A DNA stretch of 64,000 nucleotides, taken from assembly GCF_008726925.1 (NCBI RefSeq), contig NZ_VYWO01000004.1, forward strand, positions 183,518-247,517, written 5' to 3'. Each line of letters starts with the position of its first letter. Within the stretch, counting starts at the first letter, position 1. The notes under the pieces are model-generated. The model was not told the DNA's origin. It was given only the letters and a program-made list of their open reading frames with translations, and did not search any database. Both the position numbers and the translations under genes were made by a program. This DNA comes from Aerococcus sanguinicola. Its GTDB lineage: Bacteria > Bacillota > Bacilli > Lactobacillales > Aerococcaceae. Below are positions 9,590 through 20,204 of the stretch, piece by piece.

Positions 9590-9614
9590 AAAAGCCCCAG
9601 GCAAGCTGAGGCTA
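9590..9614 (-). terminator. Terminator downstream of sortase
   Basis: On the minus strand an 8-bp stem AGCCTCAG/CTGGGGCT (one G-U pair) is followed by TTTTTG. Confidence 0.8.
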
Positions 9615-9623
9615 AAGTCTAAT

Positions 9624-10340
9624 CTAATCCTTTTCAAAAAGTGCCAGTAAGTCAGGACTAGCCTGGCTAAAGTCTTGGGTCTCCACGAGACGGCCTTGGA
9701 CAATCCGACGTTCCGTGGCATCGTCCGTACAGGTCATCAGGGTAATGATCGGCTGCTGGCTCTCCGGATCCAAGAGATCAGGATCCACCAGGTCGACCCG
9801 GGTTGGTGGCACATCTTCGACAAAGTAAGTGTCGTAGACGTAAATCTTCTCCAAGTCAGTCATATAAATCTTCTGACCCACTTGGGCCTTGTCGACAATC
9901 GGCGAGAGGAGGAGGCCTTTTTGGACCACATTCATATTATGGCTGGCCAGTGGATAGTTGCCTTCACCCATCTTCTGGTCAGGATAGAAGGTTCCTGCCC
10001 CTGACAGGAGGACATCCTCACTCAGCCCTTTCATAATAGAAACCTTGACATCAGCCTCTGGCATGGCCAAGGCCCCGATGACATTCACATCGGCATAACC
10101 ATTCTTAATCCGCTCCCGTGATTCACGCACTTCTTTCTCGCTCACATTGCGGATTTCACTATGGTCAAAGACCGCGTCCTTAGTCTGGTTATCCTTCAAT
10201 TGATCGGCCGTCATATTCTCAATGGCAACATCATTTTGGTTCTGTTTGATCTGGTAGCCACTGATATAGTGCTGGCCAAGGAAGAAAAGTCCAATCACAA
10301 TCAGGACTACTCCCAGAAGACGTGTAAGATTTTGACGCAT
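9624..10340 (-). CDS. srtA: Class A sortase
   Basis: Membrane-bound transpeptidase that cleaves LPxTG-type surface proteins and joins them to peptidoglycan. Of 238 residues, a single N-terminal membrane anchor lies at about 8-23 (type II orientation). The catalytic triad is visible: His134 in ASHNM, Cys204 in TLMTC and Arg211 in the segment ATERRIVQG. The TLMTCTDD context and the length fit class A (housekeeping) enzymes. It stands alone with its own terminator; no substrate protein with LPxTG is in the window. Confidence 0.93.
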   Translation of the reverse strand: MRQNLTRLLGVVLIVIGLFFLGQHYISGYQIKQNQNDVAIENMTADQLKDNQTKDAVFDHSEIRNVSEKEVRESRERIKNGYADVNVIGALAMPEADVKVSIMKGLSEDVLLSGAGTFYPDQKMGEGNYPLASHNMNVVQKGLLLSPIVDKAQVGQKIYMTDLEKIYVYDTYFVEDVPPTRVDLVDPDLLDPESQQPIITLMTCTDDATERRIVQGRLVETQDFSQASPDLLALFEKD

Positions 10341-10429
10341 ACTTGCCCCCCTAAATCGTTTACTATAGAGCTATTATCTTAGTTTTCCCTAGGGATGACA
10401 AGTCATATTACTTATAAAAAGTTTAAAAA

Positions 10430-11368
10430 TTAATTAAACTGCAAGGCCGTAGAGAAGATTTTCTTAGCTAATTCGATGAAATCTTCCATATATTTCGGTA
10501 GGGGCATGCCCTTACGATAGGCGATGATCACATCGGACTTAGAACTTGGACAGGAGAAAGAAAAGAGACGGGGTGCATTCTCTTGCTTCAGGTTGAGATT
10601 GCGGTAGTGGTTCTCATAAACCAAGGAAACCCCGTAACCCCGGATGGTTAAATTAACAGCTGTTTGGATGTTATTCGTCTTGATTGTGCGGGCAGGATGG
10701 AAGTGTTCCTGGCTGAAGAGCTTGTCCATCTCCCGACTGATCTTGGTATCATTAGTCGAAACAATGAAGCGATCATCCTGTAAGTCTGCTAGATCAATCA
10801 TCGGATACTTGGAATCAGGATTGTCGACAGCAGTGGCAACGGCAGGGTGGTCATGGGGAAGGGCAACCAAGATTTCTTCTGTGCCAATCTTGTCATAGGT
10901 CAGGTTGGCATTCTCGTTGCTGGCATTAATGATAATAATATCGCAGTCCCCGTTCATAATCCGGTCTTCCAAGATCGTTGCGGTTTCTTCCACCAACTGC
11001 ACTTCCACCCGTGGGTAGAGCTTTTCGTATTCGGGAAGTACGGGTGGCATGAGATAGGAGCCGCGAATTAGAGGGATACCGATCCGGATACGCCCATAAT
11101 TCTTATCCTTGATGGTCTGCATGGTCATCTCTAACTCATCACGCATGGTCAAGATATCATTGCCATACTTGACGAACTCTTCCCCAGCATAGTTGAGGAC
11201 TAGACGTTTACCGACCCGTTGGAAGAGATGGTAGCCCAAACGCTCTTCCATATTCTTGATGTACATACTGAGGGAAGGCTGGGTAATGAATAAACTCTCC
11301 GCTGCCTTAGTCAGTATACTATGCTCATGGATTGCTTTTACGTATTCAATATCCTTCATTTCAATCAT
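10430..11368 (-). CDS. LysR-family transcriptional regulator
   Basis: 312 residues. An N-terminal winged helix-turn-helix (about 1-60, with LTKAAESLFITQPSLSMYI) is followed by a LysR effector-binding domain from about 90. Start ATG with AGAGGT eight bases upstream. The target and ligand cannot be read from the sequence. It is divergent from another LysR gene at 11852 across a 480-bp gap, and the nearest co-directional gene downstream is the sortase, 90 bp away. Autoregulation from the shared gap is likely by family habit. Confidence 0.9.
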   Translation of the reverse strand: MIEMKDIEYVKAIHEHSILTKAAESLFITQPSLSMYIKNMEERLGYHLFQRVGKRLVLNYAGEEFVKYGNDILTMRDELEMTMQTIKDKNYGRIRIGIPLIRGSYLMPPVLPEYEKLYPRVEVQLVEETATILEDRIMNGDCDIIIINASNENANLTYDKIGTEEILVALPHDHPAVATAVDNPDSKYPMIDLADLQDDRFIVSTNDTKISREMDKLFSQEHFHPARTIKTNNIQTAVNLTIRGYGVSLVYENHYRNLNLKQENAPRLFSFSCPSSKSDVIIAYRKGMPLPKYMEDFIELAKKIFSTALQFN

Positions 11369-11851
11369 TAGTCAATACCTCTTCTATATTTATTCCACTT
11401 ATAACTTTCTAGACTTATATCTAATCGATAATATAACACATTCCTCTTTTGATCATTCGTCAAGAATTTCTTCAAGAACGAAAAGTCTTACTGATAATTT
11501 TATCCAAGCTGCCCAATGATAGCCATTCTGAAAATCTATTCAATCGATTAAAAGAAGCGGTCAGCCCCTCTTTAACTAAGCAAAAATGTATCGCAAAAGT
11601 CTGCCTTCACGGCCTTTCGCCAACAGACCGCGGCGGTCTAGAAAATAAATAAACACAAGGAAAAAACAAGGTCAAAACTATATCAAGCTAGTGATTTGAT
11701 TCTACTTTCAAGCATGTATCATCGAAAACTTTATCCATACTTAAGGCAAATTTATTATAGAATAAACCAATTTTTGTTCTTTATTTAAACTTTAATTCCC
11801 AGCCCCGGCTTCCTTTATAATGGACCAAAAGAGAAAGCGGAGGGATAATTT
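11369..11851. other. Intergenic region between divergent LysR genes
   Basis: 483 bp, AT-rich, no supported gene. It contains the promoter of the rightward LysR gene (11792-11821) and a short GC hairpin at 11625-11639 (AGACCG, CGG, CGGTCT) without a T-run. Small open frames here have no ribosome site. LysR-type half-sites may be present but I could not single one out with confidence. Confidence 0.5.
11792..11821 (+). promoter_or_regulatory. Promoter of rightward LysR gene
   Basis: Perfect -10 TATAAT at 11816-11821 with a weak -35 TTAATT at 11792-11797, spacing 18. The start codon is 30 bp downstream. Confidence 0.6.
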
Positions 11852-12772
11852 ATGCGCATCGAACAATTACAATATCTTAGTAAGGTGGCCGAGACGGGAT
11901 CCATTACCCAAGCCGCCAAGGCCCTCTACCTCTCCCAACCCTCCCTTTCCAACGCCATCAAAGAACTGGAGCAAGAGATGGAGGTCCAGCTCTTTAAGCG
12001 GAGCAAGAAGGGGGCTGTGCTGACAGAGGCAGGCGAAGACTTCCTAGTCTATGCCCAACAAATCCTCGCCCAGGTCGACCTCCTCAAGACCCGCTACCAG
12101 GAGAGCGAGCGCCCCCGTCGGATCTTCAGCGTATCGGCCCAGCACTACGCCTTCGTTGTCGATGCCTTCGTCCGCTTGCTCAAGGAGAATGCCTATCCCA
12201 AGTACCAAGCCACGCTCAAAGAATCGCGGACCTATGAAGTCATTGACGATGTGGCTAACCAGCGGTCTGAAATCGGTGTCCTCTACCGCAGCCGCTACAA
12301 CCAGCAAGTCATCGCCAATGCCCTGGCTGAACGGGAGCTCAGCTTCACGCCTCTGATGCAAGCCCAGCCCCATGTCTTCATCTATGCCCAGCATCCCCTA
12401 GCTGAGCGGGACTGGCTGACGCTTGAGGACCTCGCCCCCTATCCCAAACTCAGCTATGAGCAAGGGGTCCACAATTCCTTCTATTATTGGGAAGAAGTCC
12501 TGGCCGACCATGTTGCGGACAAGTCCATTATTGTCTCCGACCGAGCGACCCTCTTCAATTTACTGATCGGTTTGGACGGCTATACCATCTGTTCAGGAAT
12601 CATTAATTCAGACCTCAACGGCGGCGACATCCTGGCCAAGCCCTTAGACTGCGAGGAGGCCATTGAAATCGGCTATATCACCCATAACTACCAGCCGCTT
12701 AATCCAATTGCCCAAGCCTACATCCAACGGCTCAAGGAAGCCGTCAAACGCTCAGCCCCGGAAGAAAAGTGA
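11852..12772 (+). CDS. LysR-family transcriptional regulator
   Basis: 306 residues with the LysR helix-turn-helix at about 1-60 (SITQAAKALYLSQPSLSNAI) and a substrate-binding domain from about 90. Ribosome site GGAGGG precedes the ATG. GC content is visibly higher than in the neighbouring regulator, matching the window's average genes. No metabolic gene lies next to it, so the regulon is unknown. It ends 118 bp before the convergent rpmE2 gene, and the terminator between them serves the minus strand best. Confidence 0.9.
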   Translation: MRIEQLQYLSKVAETGSITQAAKALYLSQPSLSNAIKELEQEMEVQLFKRSKKGAVLTEAGEDFLVYAQQILAQVDLLKTRYQESERPRRIFSVSAQHYAFVVDAFVRLLKENAYPKYQATLKESRTYEVIDDVANQRSEIGVLYRSRYNQQVIANALAERELSFTPLMQAQPHVFIYAQHPLAERDWLTLEDLAPYPKLSYEQGVHNSFYYWEEVLADHVADKSIIVSDRATLFNLLIGLDGYTICSGIINSDLNGGDILAKPLDCEEAIEIGYITHNYQPLNPIAQAYIQRLKEAVKRSAPEEK

Positions 12773-12837
12773 AAGCCATAAATCATCGGTCCATCCGACA
12801 AGCTTCTTCCCCATACTAGCAGAGCCAGTCACGAAAG

Positions 12838-12869
12838 ACAAAAAAAGAGCAGCTCCCATGAGCTGCTCA
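12838..12869 (-). terminator. Terminator downstream of rpmE2
   Basis: Perfect 9-bp stem GAGCAGCTC/GAGCTGCTC (12847-12855 / 12860-12868) with a 4-base loop, followed on the minus strand by seven T. Confidence 0.9.
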
Positions 12870-12890
12870 CTTGGATCAATAGACCCTTCA

Positions 12891-13148
12891 TTAAGCGTTC
12901 TTGTCGGTAAGACCGTATTTCTTGTTGAAGCGGTCCACACGACCATCGGCTTGTGTAAATTTTTGACGACCGGTATAGAATGGGTGTGAATCTGATGAGA
13001 TTTCAACACGGATTAATGGGTAAGTATTCCCATCTTCCCATTCAACGGTTTCGTTTGAACCACGAGTTGAACCAGATAAGAATTTAAAACCTGTTGTTGT
13101 ATCCATAAATACAACGGGTTGGTAGTCTGGATGGATGCCTTGTTTCAT
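12891..13148 (-). CDS. rpmE2: 50S ribosomal protein L31, type B (zinc-independent)
   Basis: 85 residues beginning [16 protein letters not shown], the type B L31 signature. The four zinc-binding cysteines of type A L31 are absent. In other bacteria type B L31 replaces the zinc form when zinc is scarce and is often under Zur or AdcR control. The gene follows murA by 112 bp, matching the murA-rho-rpmE order of Bacillus, but with rho missing. A TATACT -10 (13212-13217, minus) and a palindrome at 13224-13248 lie upstream. Confidence 0.95.
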   Translation of the reverse strand: MKQGIHPDYQPVVFMDTTTGFKFLSGSTRGSNETVEWEDGNTYPLIRVEISSDSHPFYTGRQKFTQADGRVDRFNKKYGLTDKNA

Positions 13149-13218
13149 TATTCTTTCTCTCCTTTGCGCCCTGACTATCTGCTAGCCAGAGATTATTTTG
13201 ACATAACAGTAGTATACT

Positions 13219-13256
13219 ATCACATCACATGGCGAAATGCAATGTGATTTTTTATT
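13219..13256. promoter_or_regulatory. Palindrome between murA and rpmE2
   Basis: ATCACAT (13224-13230) and ATGTGAT (13242-13248) flank a GC/GC inner pair and a short loop. A run of T follows on the plus strand only, so it is not a usual terminator for the minus-strand murA. It lies just upstream of the rpmE2 -10 element and may be an operator, or a plus-strand terminator blocking antisense transcription into murA. Confidence 0.45.
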
Positions 13257-13260
13257 TTTT

Positions 13261-14520
13261 CTAGTCTTCAACGAGTTCGATATCTGCCCCTAGCTGTTGA
13301 AGCTTGTCAGCAATCTTGTCATAACCTCTAAGGATATGTTCAGCCCCATAGAGTTCGGTCCGTCCTTCTGCCATTAAGGCGGCATTAATCAGGCAAGCCC
13401 CAGCCCGTAAGTCAGAAGCTGTCACTTCTGCCCCCCGCAAAGCACTTGGTCCTGTCAGATGGATTTGGTCATTGATCACCTTGGCCTGGGCTCCCATGCG
13501 CACCAATTCAGGAATGTGCTTGATACGCTTAGGATAGATGGTATCTTCAATCGTCCCTTCCCCCTGGGCCTTGAGCAAGAGGGGGGTAATGGGCTGCTGG
13601 AGGTCAGTCGCAAAACCTGGATAAGGCATGGTCTTAGTACTTACCATGTTGAGGTCATCTTGGGCTGGGTGGACATAGATCTCATCTTCATAGATATCCA
13701 TCTGTACCCCCATCTCTCCCATCTTGGCCACAAAGCCTTCGATGTGTTCAAAGATGACATTCTTCACGGTTACCCCTTGACCAACGGCAGCAGCTGCCGT
13801 GAGATAGGTGCCCGCTTCAATCCGGTCGGGGATAATCTGATGGTTGGTGCCCGTCAGCTCATCGACCCCTTCAATACGGATGGTCGACGTCCCGGCGCCC
13901 TTGATCTTAGCCCCCATCTTATTGAGCAGGGAGACAACATCGATAATCTCTGGTTCGCGGGCAGCATTCTCGATAGTCGTCTTGCCCTCTGCCATGGTAG
14001 CCGCCAACATCACATTGATGGTCGCTCCCACGCTGACCACATCCATGTAGATCTCTGCCCCATGGAGGCCATTTGGCGTAGAGAAGTGGATGGCGCCTTG
14101 TTGGTTCTCAATCACTGCCCCCAAGGCTTCGAAGCCCTTGATGTGAAGGTCGATAGGCCGTGGACCGATGGAACAGCCTCCTGGCAAGCCAACCACACCT
14201 TCCCCATACTTGGCCAAAAGCGCGCCCATAAAATAATAGGATGCCCGAAGACTCTGAATCTTACCTTCCGGCATGGGAATATTGACCATATGCTCCGGGT
14301 CAATGACGAGATGGTTGTTCTCAAATGATACGTCACAGTTAAAATCTTCTAAAATCTCAATCAGGGCTTTGACGTCAGCAATATCTGGCACACCGTCTAG
14401 ACTGACTGGGCTATTCCCCATAATAGCAGCAGGAATCAAAGCGACCGTACTATTCTTAGCACCGCTAACTAAAACTTCTCCCTTTAACGGTTTACCACCA
14501 TTTATGATAAACTTTTTCAT
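13261..14520 (-). CDS. murA: UDP-N-acetylglucosamine 1-carboxyvinyltransferase
   Basis: First committed step of peptidoglycan synthesis, moving enolpyruvate from PEP to UDP-GlcNAc. 419 residues from the ATG at 14520, which has AAAGGA seven bases upstream; an in-frame ATG 25 codons earlier lacks a good site. The catalytic loop [17 protein letters not shown] carries Cys116, the residue that fosfomycin alkylates, so the enzyme should be of the sensitive type (inference). The position between pyrG and rpmE matches the Bacillus murAB (murZ) locus, so this is probably the second-copy type. It has its own promoter (14624-14652) and a leader of about 95 bases. Confidence 0.94.
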   Translation of the reverse strand: MKKFIINGGKPLKGEVLVSGAKNSTVALIPAAIMGNSPVSLDGVPDIADVKALIEILEDFNCDVSFENNHLVIDPEHMVNIPMPEGKIQSLRASYYFMGALLAKYGEGVVGLPGGCSIGPRPIDLHIKGFEALGAVIENQQGAIHFSTPNGLHGAEIYMDVVSVGATINVMLAATMAEGKTTIENAAREPEIIDVVSLLNKMGAKIKGAGTSTIRIEGVDELTGTNHQIIPDRIEAGTYLTAAAAVGQGVTVKNVIFEHIEGFVAKMGEMGVQMDIYEDEIYVHPAQDDLNMVSTKTMPYPGFATDLQQPITPLLLKAQGEGTIEDTIYPKRIKHIPELVRMGAQAKVINDQIHLTGPSALRGAEVTASDLRAGACLINAALMAEGRTELYGAEHILRGYDKIADKLQQLGADIELVED

Positions 14521-14538
14521 TTTGCATTCCTTTCGTCC

Positions 14539-14571
14539 CCAAGCAAAATCGCTAAGTGGGTTTTGGCTTGG
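14539..14571 (-). promoter_or_regulatory. Leader hairpin just upstream of the murA ribosome site
   Basis: CCAAGCAAAA (14539-14548) pairs with TTTTgGCTTGG (14561-14571), leaving a 12-base loop. On the mRNA it ends 5-6 bases before the AAAGGA ribosome site, so it could affect initiation. Confidence 0.5.
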
Positions 14572-14623
14572 GCGCAAGTATTCTCTCGATAACATAAAAA
14601 AATTACTATCTTCTCAAGTTAAC

Positions 14624-14652
14624 ATTATAACGGATATTTATTCCTTTGACAG
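14624..14652 (-). promoter_or_regulatory. murA promoter
   Basis: -35 CTGTCA (14647-14652), 17-bp spacer, perfect -10 TATAAT (14624-14629), on the minus strand. Confidence 0.75.
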
Positions 14653-14713
14653 CCCCAATCGAAGTTTTTAAGAAAAGTTTAAAGTTGAAAGCTTTTCATA
14701 GATAAAAGCACAA

Positions 14714-16342
<1,629 letters not shown>

Positions 16343-16365
16343 CTAGAATTGAGGCAAACACTCCA

Positions 16366-16412
16366 GGACAAAAAATAAAAAAGCTCCCATTCCTCATTTG
16401 GAATAGGAGCTC
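16366..16412 (-). terminator. pyrG leader attenuator (terminator)
   Basis: A perfect 12-bp stem (16400-16411 / 16382-16393) with a 6-base loop is followed on the minus strand by a T-rich run of about 15. The 5' arm is pyrimidine-rich (CTCCTATTCC), as needed for pairing with an added poly-G tail in the Bacillus pyrG mechanism. Confidence 0.9.
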
Positions 16413-16434
16413 ACTCACTATCGTTCTTAAAGTG

Positions 16435-16473
16435 CCCAAATAAAATTCTAAGGCAAAGCCAGTCCAAAGTCAA
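16435..16473 (-). promoter_or_regulatory. pyrG promoter with GGGC start site
   Basis: -35 TTGACT (16468-16473), spacer 17, -10 TAGAAT (16445-16450), then 7 bases to GGGC with the first G at 16437. Starts at GGGC allow reiterative G addition when CTP is low. Confidence 0.85.
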
Positions 16474-16569
16474 GCCAGATTTATGATTTTATAATATTAG
16501 ATAGTTCGTACTAATGATTGAAGCTAGCTTCTAACTTATGAAAAAGAAAGTCTTAGCTTGGACTAGAAA

Positions 16570-17166
16570 CTAGAGGTCATCGTCCTCGTCTTCATCGTCT
16601 TCATCCAAATCATCATCATCAATGATTCCCAGGTCGCCCTCTAAGCCATCTTCTAACTCATCTTCGGGATCATCATCCCCTAATTCGTCGAGGTCTGCCC
16701 GGTAGTCATTTAATTCCCGGCTTTCATCTTCTTCGTCCTCGTCTTCATCATCGTAATCGTAGTCGTCTTCTTCCCCTTCATGGTCTTCCGGGTCATCATC
16801 CGAATAGTCGATAACATCTTCATCCAAGGCTGTGAGGACATTCTTCGAGCGTTTGTGCTTCTTCTTAATGTCATCATCATCAATAGTTGAGATAATCTCT
16901 TCATCAATGGAGTCCACGGGGTACCAAGCCCGGAGCCCCCAACGGTTTTCCCCTAGGGAGATAAAAGAGCCATCCGCATTCATTTGGGTATAGAAAAGGA
17001 CCATCCGCTGCTCTAATTCGTCAGTTGTCAGTCCCATATATTCTTGGACTTCTTCTAATAAGTGGTTAAATTCATAGACTTGGTTGCTTTCTCTTAAGAT
17101 TTCGTGGGCCACTTCAATCATTGAGAGCTCTGATTTATTTTGATGATCTAAACGTTCTAATTTCAC
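16570..17166 (-). CDS. rpoE: DNA-directed RNA polymerase delta subunit
   Basis: Firmicute-specific RNA polymerase accessory subunit that speeds recycling and alters promoter selectivity. 198 residues: an N-terminal HARE-HTH domain (about 1-90, with ENRWGLRAWYP) and a long, very acidic Asp/Glu tail (from about 105) that mimics nucleic acid. Start is GTG with AAAGGA about ten bases upstream. It precedes pyrG, as in most Firmicutes. Confidence 0.95.
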   Translation of the reverse strand: MKLERLDHQNKSELSMIEVAHEILRESNQVYEFNHLLEEVQEYMGLTTDELEQRMVLFYTQMNADGSFISLGENRWGLRAWYPVDSIDEEIISTIDDDDIKKKHKRSKNVLTALDEDVIDYSDDDPEDHEGEEDDYDYDDEDEDEEDESRELNDYRADLDELGDDDPEDELEDGLEGDLGIIDDDDLDEDDEDEDDDL

Positions 17167-17228
17167 TGATTATTCATCCTTTCAAGCTTCCTCTATTACT
17201 AGGTATCAAAAAATATCCATTCCTTATA

Positions 17229-17258
17229 ATTTTACACTATTTCAGCGTGGTAATGCAA
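17229..17258 (-). promoter_or_regulatory. Probable rpoE promoter
   Basis: -35 TTGCAT (17253-17258) lies inside the 3' end of the upstream gene; spacer 18; -10 TAAAAT (17229-17234). Confidence 0.5.
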
Positions 17259-17672
17259 TTTTAATTCATGGCGGATGGGTTGGTCATCAAGGTCTGAGAT
17301 CTCATAGACCAGGCGCAGGCTCCCCTTATCCGCTGCCAGATCGTGGCTCAGGCTCTTTAGTTCGACCGTCATTGGAATCCGGTAGGGGCCGACCTGGTAG
17401 TGGCTAGGGACAGCCTGTCCAGGCACCAGGGGAAGGCGCATGGCAGCATCAGCGGTCTTTCTTTGGATAAGGGCCCGGCCTGCCTTCAGATCGACCTTGA
17501 CCCGGACCTGGGCAGGTCCTTGGTCCGCCACTTCCTCCTGGTATTCCAGGTAGTGCTTGTCTCCTAAACGGAAATAGGCTCCTTGGCTGTTGACTTGCAG
17601 GTCTTCTTTGGACCCCGCTTGACTGATTCGATTCCTTAAATTCACATGGACTGCTTGTTTTCCCTTAGGCAT
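17232..17672 (-). CDS. DUF1934 (YwiB-like) calycin-fold protein
   Basis: 146 residues resembling the YwiB/DUF1934 family of small beta-barrel proteins, with conserved YFRLGDKHYLEYQEE and a C-terminal SLRLVYEI strand pattern. Function unknown; no catalytic residues are evident and there is no signal peptide. It lies upstream of rpoE on the same strand and is divergent from lipL. Confidence 0.8.
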   Translation of the reverse strand: MPKGKQAVHVNLRNRISQAGSKEDLQVNSQGAYFRLGDKHYLEYQEEVADQGPAQVRVKVDLKAGRALIQRKTADAAMRLPLVPGQAVPSHYQVGPYRIPMTVELKSLSHDLAADKGSLRLVYEISDLDDQPIRHELKLHYHAEIV

Positions 17673-17762
17673 CTGGCCACCTCCACTTGTCTTCCCCTAA
17701 TCCTACACGAAATACAGGGAAAAGAAAAGGCCTCAAGCATTTTGTCCAGGCCTAATTTAGGT

Positions 17763-17786
17763 TATACTTAGGGTAAATTAAGTATA
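17763..17786 (+). promoter_or_regulatory. Palindrome over the lipL promoter
   Basis: Perfect 8-bp arms TATACTTA (17763-17770) and TAAGTATA (17779-17786), 8-bp spacer. The left arm contains the TATACT -10 element, and the right arm ends 6 bp before the first possible start codon. Placed to block transcription; the regulator is unknown. Confidence 0.5.
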
Positions 17787-17792
17787 GAAAGT

Positions 17793-18623
17793 GTGACTGC
17801 TGTGATTATTAGTGCCCTCTATTCAGAAAGCCCCCGCTTGGCCATTGTCGATGAATTCGTGCCTACTGACCAAGCCCTCCGTCCTTTCGCAGTTGATGAT
17901 TACCTCCTCCGCTGCCTGAGTAAGGAAGACCTCCAAGCGGATGCTGTCCTCCATTTCTGGCCGGGGGACCCCGCTGTCTACCTCGGTATGGTGGATACCC
18001 GGCTTCCTGACTTCCAAGCTGGGGTCAACTTCCTCAAGCACTCTGCTTACACGCCTGTCATCCGTCCCTCCGGTGGCCTCGCTGTGGTAAGTGACCCGGG
18101 CATCCTCAACTTCAGCCTCCTCATCAAGCCAGAAGACGGCCGGCTCAGTATCGATGACGGCTACGAAGTCCTCGTCCGCTTAATGAACCAAATCTTTGCT
18201 CCCTACCAAGAAGAAGTCCAAGCAGGTGAAATTACCCGGTCCTACTGTCCAGGTAGCTATGACCTCAGCCTCCAGGGCAAAAAAATCGCTGGCCTGGCCC
18301 AGCGCCGCATCGGGTCGGCCATCGGCATCTCAGCCTATGTCTCCCTCGAAGGCGACCAGATCCGCCGCGGCCAATTAATCCGTGACTTCTACCAGGCCAG
18401 TCACGTCCAAGAGGCTAAGCGTGACGACTACCCTGATGTCCTCCCTGAGAGCATGCACAATGTTTCCGATGTTGTGCCGGAATTAGGGCAGCTAAGTCGC
18501 TTCAAGGCTGCCATCCAAGAGGCCCTAAGCGCTGATACAGCTAGCCAAAGCCCCCTTGCCCTGGACCAATTAGACCTCAGCAAGGACTTGGCTAAGATGA
18601 CCAAACGCAACCAAGATATTTAA
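17793..18623 (+). CDS. lipL: Lipoate/octanoate transfer protein (LipL-like)
   Basis: 276 residues of the biotin/lipoate ligase-like fold. The segment SYCPGSYDLSLQGKKIAG holds Cys152 and Lys165, matching the acyl-thioester Cys and conserved Lys of Bacillus LipL, which moves octanoyl groups from GcvH to E2 subunits. A free-standing lipoate ligase is an alternative because the families overlap. Start codon GTG at 17793 or GTG at 17802; neither has a strong ribosome site, so the start is uncertain. Followed by a YwfO-like gene 18 bp later, the same neighbourhood as in Bacillus. Confidence 0.8.
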   Translation: MTAVIISALYSESPRLAIVDEFVPTDQALRPFAVDDYLLRCLSKEDLQADAVLHFWPGDPAVYLGMVDTRLPDFQAGVNFLKHSAYTPVIRPSGGLAVVSDPGILNFSLLIKPEDGRLSIDDGYEVLVRLMNQIFAPYQEEVQAGEITRSYCPGSYDLSLQGKKIAGLAQRRIGSAIGISAYVSLEGDQIRRGQLIRDFYQASHVQEAKRDDYPDVLPESMHNVSDVVPELGQLSRFKAAIQEALSADTASQSPLALDQLDLSKDLAKMTKRNQDI

Positions 18624-18641
18624 GAGGAAAGGAGCCCAGCC

Positions 18642-20009
18642 ATGTCCCTTAGTCGCCAACAAGATATCCGCGAAAAAATTTTCCTCGATCCGGTCCACTC
18701 TGAGATCCGGGTCCAGCACCAGGTGATCCTAGACCTGATCAATACACCGGAATTCCAGCGGCTGCGCCGGATCAAGCAGCTGGGAACGGCCCACCTCACC
18801 TTCCACGGCGCGGTCCACAACCGCTTCAGCCACTGCCTGGGGGTCTATGATATTGCCCGGCGTATTTGCGACCGTTTCGTCCGCAACTATCCCTCCCAAC
18901 AAGCAGGGGACGGCCTCTGGGATGATAGCGAGCGCCTGGTTGTCCTCTGTGCAGCCCTCCTCCATGATATCGGTCACGGGGCCTTCTCCCACACCTTCGA
19001 GAAGCTCTTCGATACCGACCACGAGGCCATCACCCGGCAAATTATCCTCAGCCCAGAAACCCAGGTCCACCAGATTCTCTCGGCCATCAGCGACGATTTT
19101 CCGCAAAAAGTAGCGGCTGTCATCGACCACTCCTACCCCAACCCCCAGGTGGTCCAGCTGATTTCGAGCCAGTGCGACGCCGACCGGATGGACTATCTCC
19201 TGCGCGACTCTTACTTTACAGGAACCAATTACGGGACCTTCGACCTCAACCGCATCCTGCGCGTCATGCGCCCCGCTAAGACAGGTATCATCTTCAATGA
19301 GGCCGGCATGCATGCGGTGGAAGACTATGTGGTCAGCCGCTATCAAATGTATATGCAAGTCTACTTCCACCCCGTCTCCCGGGGCATGGAAGTCCTCCTC
19401 AGCCGCCTCCTAGCCCGGGCTCAGGCCCTCTATCAGACAAATCCTAAGTACTTCGTGAAGACCTCCCCCTTCCTCCTCCCCTTCTTCAGAGGGAACTGGG
19501 AACTCAGCGACTACCTCCACTTAGATGATGGGGTCTTAGAGACCTACTTCCAGCACTGGCTAGCCACGAGTGATGACCCTATCCTCACCGACCTCTCCCA
19601 CCGCTACATCAACCGCAAGCCCTTCAAGTCCGTCACTTATGAACCAGAAGACCAGGCCCTAGTAAACGAGGTCAAAGAAAAGATCCAGGCATTGGGCTAC
19701 GACACCAGCTACTATACCGCCCAGAACAGCAACTTCGACCTCCCCTATGACTTCTACCGGCCCAATGCCAAGAAGCCGCGGACCCAGTTAGAAATTATCA
19801 GCAAGGATGGGACCACCACCGAGCTCTCCCAGGCCAGCCAGCTCATCCGTGCCGTCACCGGCCAGGAAATTGGAGACCAGCGCCTCTACTTCCCTAGCGA
19901 ACTCTATGCCGGTAAGAACCCGGACAAGCTCAACCTCTTCCAGCCCCTCCTGGACGACCTCCACCAAATGACTGGGACGGGCAAACTCAAGCCCAGCCAG
20001 ACTTCCTAG
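18642..20009 (+). CDS. HD-domain phosphohydrolase (YwfO/dGTPase-like)
   Basis: 455 residues. The HD metal site reads His64 (NRFSHCLGVYD), His108-Asp109 (LLHDIGHGAFSH) and a distal Asp in CDADRMDYLLRD around 178-189, the pattern of SAMHD1/dGTPase-like enzymes such as YwfO. Family members hydrolyse (deoxy)nucleoside triphosphates; the substrate here is not known. AAAGGAG precedes the ATG. Cotranscribed with lipL and followed by a strong terminator. Confidence 0.9.
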   Translation: MSLSRQQDIREKIFLDPVHSEIRVQHQVILDLINTPEFQRLRRIKQLGTAHLTFHGAVHNRFSHCLGVYDIARRICDRFVRNYPSQQAGDGLWDDSERLVVLCAALLHDIGHGAFSHTFEKLFDTDHEAITRQIILSPETQVHQILSAISDDFPQKVAAVIDHSYPNPQVVQLISSQCDADRMDYLLRDSYFTGTNYGTFDLNRILRVMRPAKTGIIFNEAGMHAVEDYVVSRYQMYMQVYFHPVSRGMEVLLSRLLARAQALYQTNPKYFVKTSPFLLPFFRGNWELSDYLHLDDGVLETYFQHWLATSDDPILTDLSHRYINRKPFKSVTYEPEDQALVNEVKEKIQALGYDTSYYTAQNSNFDLPYDFYRPNAKKPRTQLEIISKDGTTTELSQASQLIRAVTGQEIGDQRLYFPSELYAGKNPDKLNLFQPLLDDLHQMTGTGKLKPSQTS

Positions 20010-20043
20010 TCGAGGGGCCGAATAAAGTTTTGATAGCAGCTTT

Positions 20044-20081
20044 AAAAAGCGACCGAGACACTTAGTCCCGGTCGCTTTTTT
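20044..20081 (+). terminator. Terminator of the lipL operon
   Basis: 12-bp stem (20048-20059 / 20065-20076, one mismatch) followed by six T. Confidence 0.9.
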
Positions 20082-20138
20082 GGCTGACAGGCTTTATTCA
20101 GAAAGGCGCGAAGAGCTAATAAAAAATCCTCGGACAAT

Positions 20139-20173
20139 ACAAAAAACAGGAGAGTATCGAGTCACTCTCCTGG
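20139..20173 (-). terminator. Terminator of the GPH transporter gene
   Basis: Perfect 9-bp stem CAGGAGAGT/ACTCTCCTG (20147-20155 / 20164-20172), with six T following on the minus strand. Confidence 0.88.
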
Positions 20174-20204
20174 CAAAAATTAATTCATAAGTTTTTGACT
20201 TTAA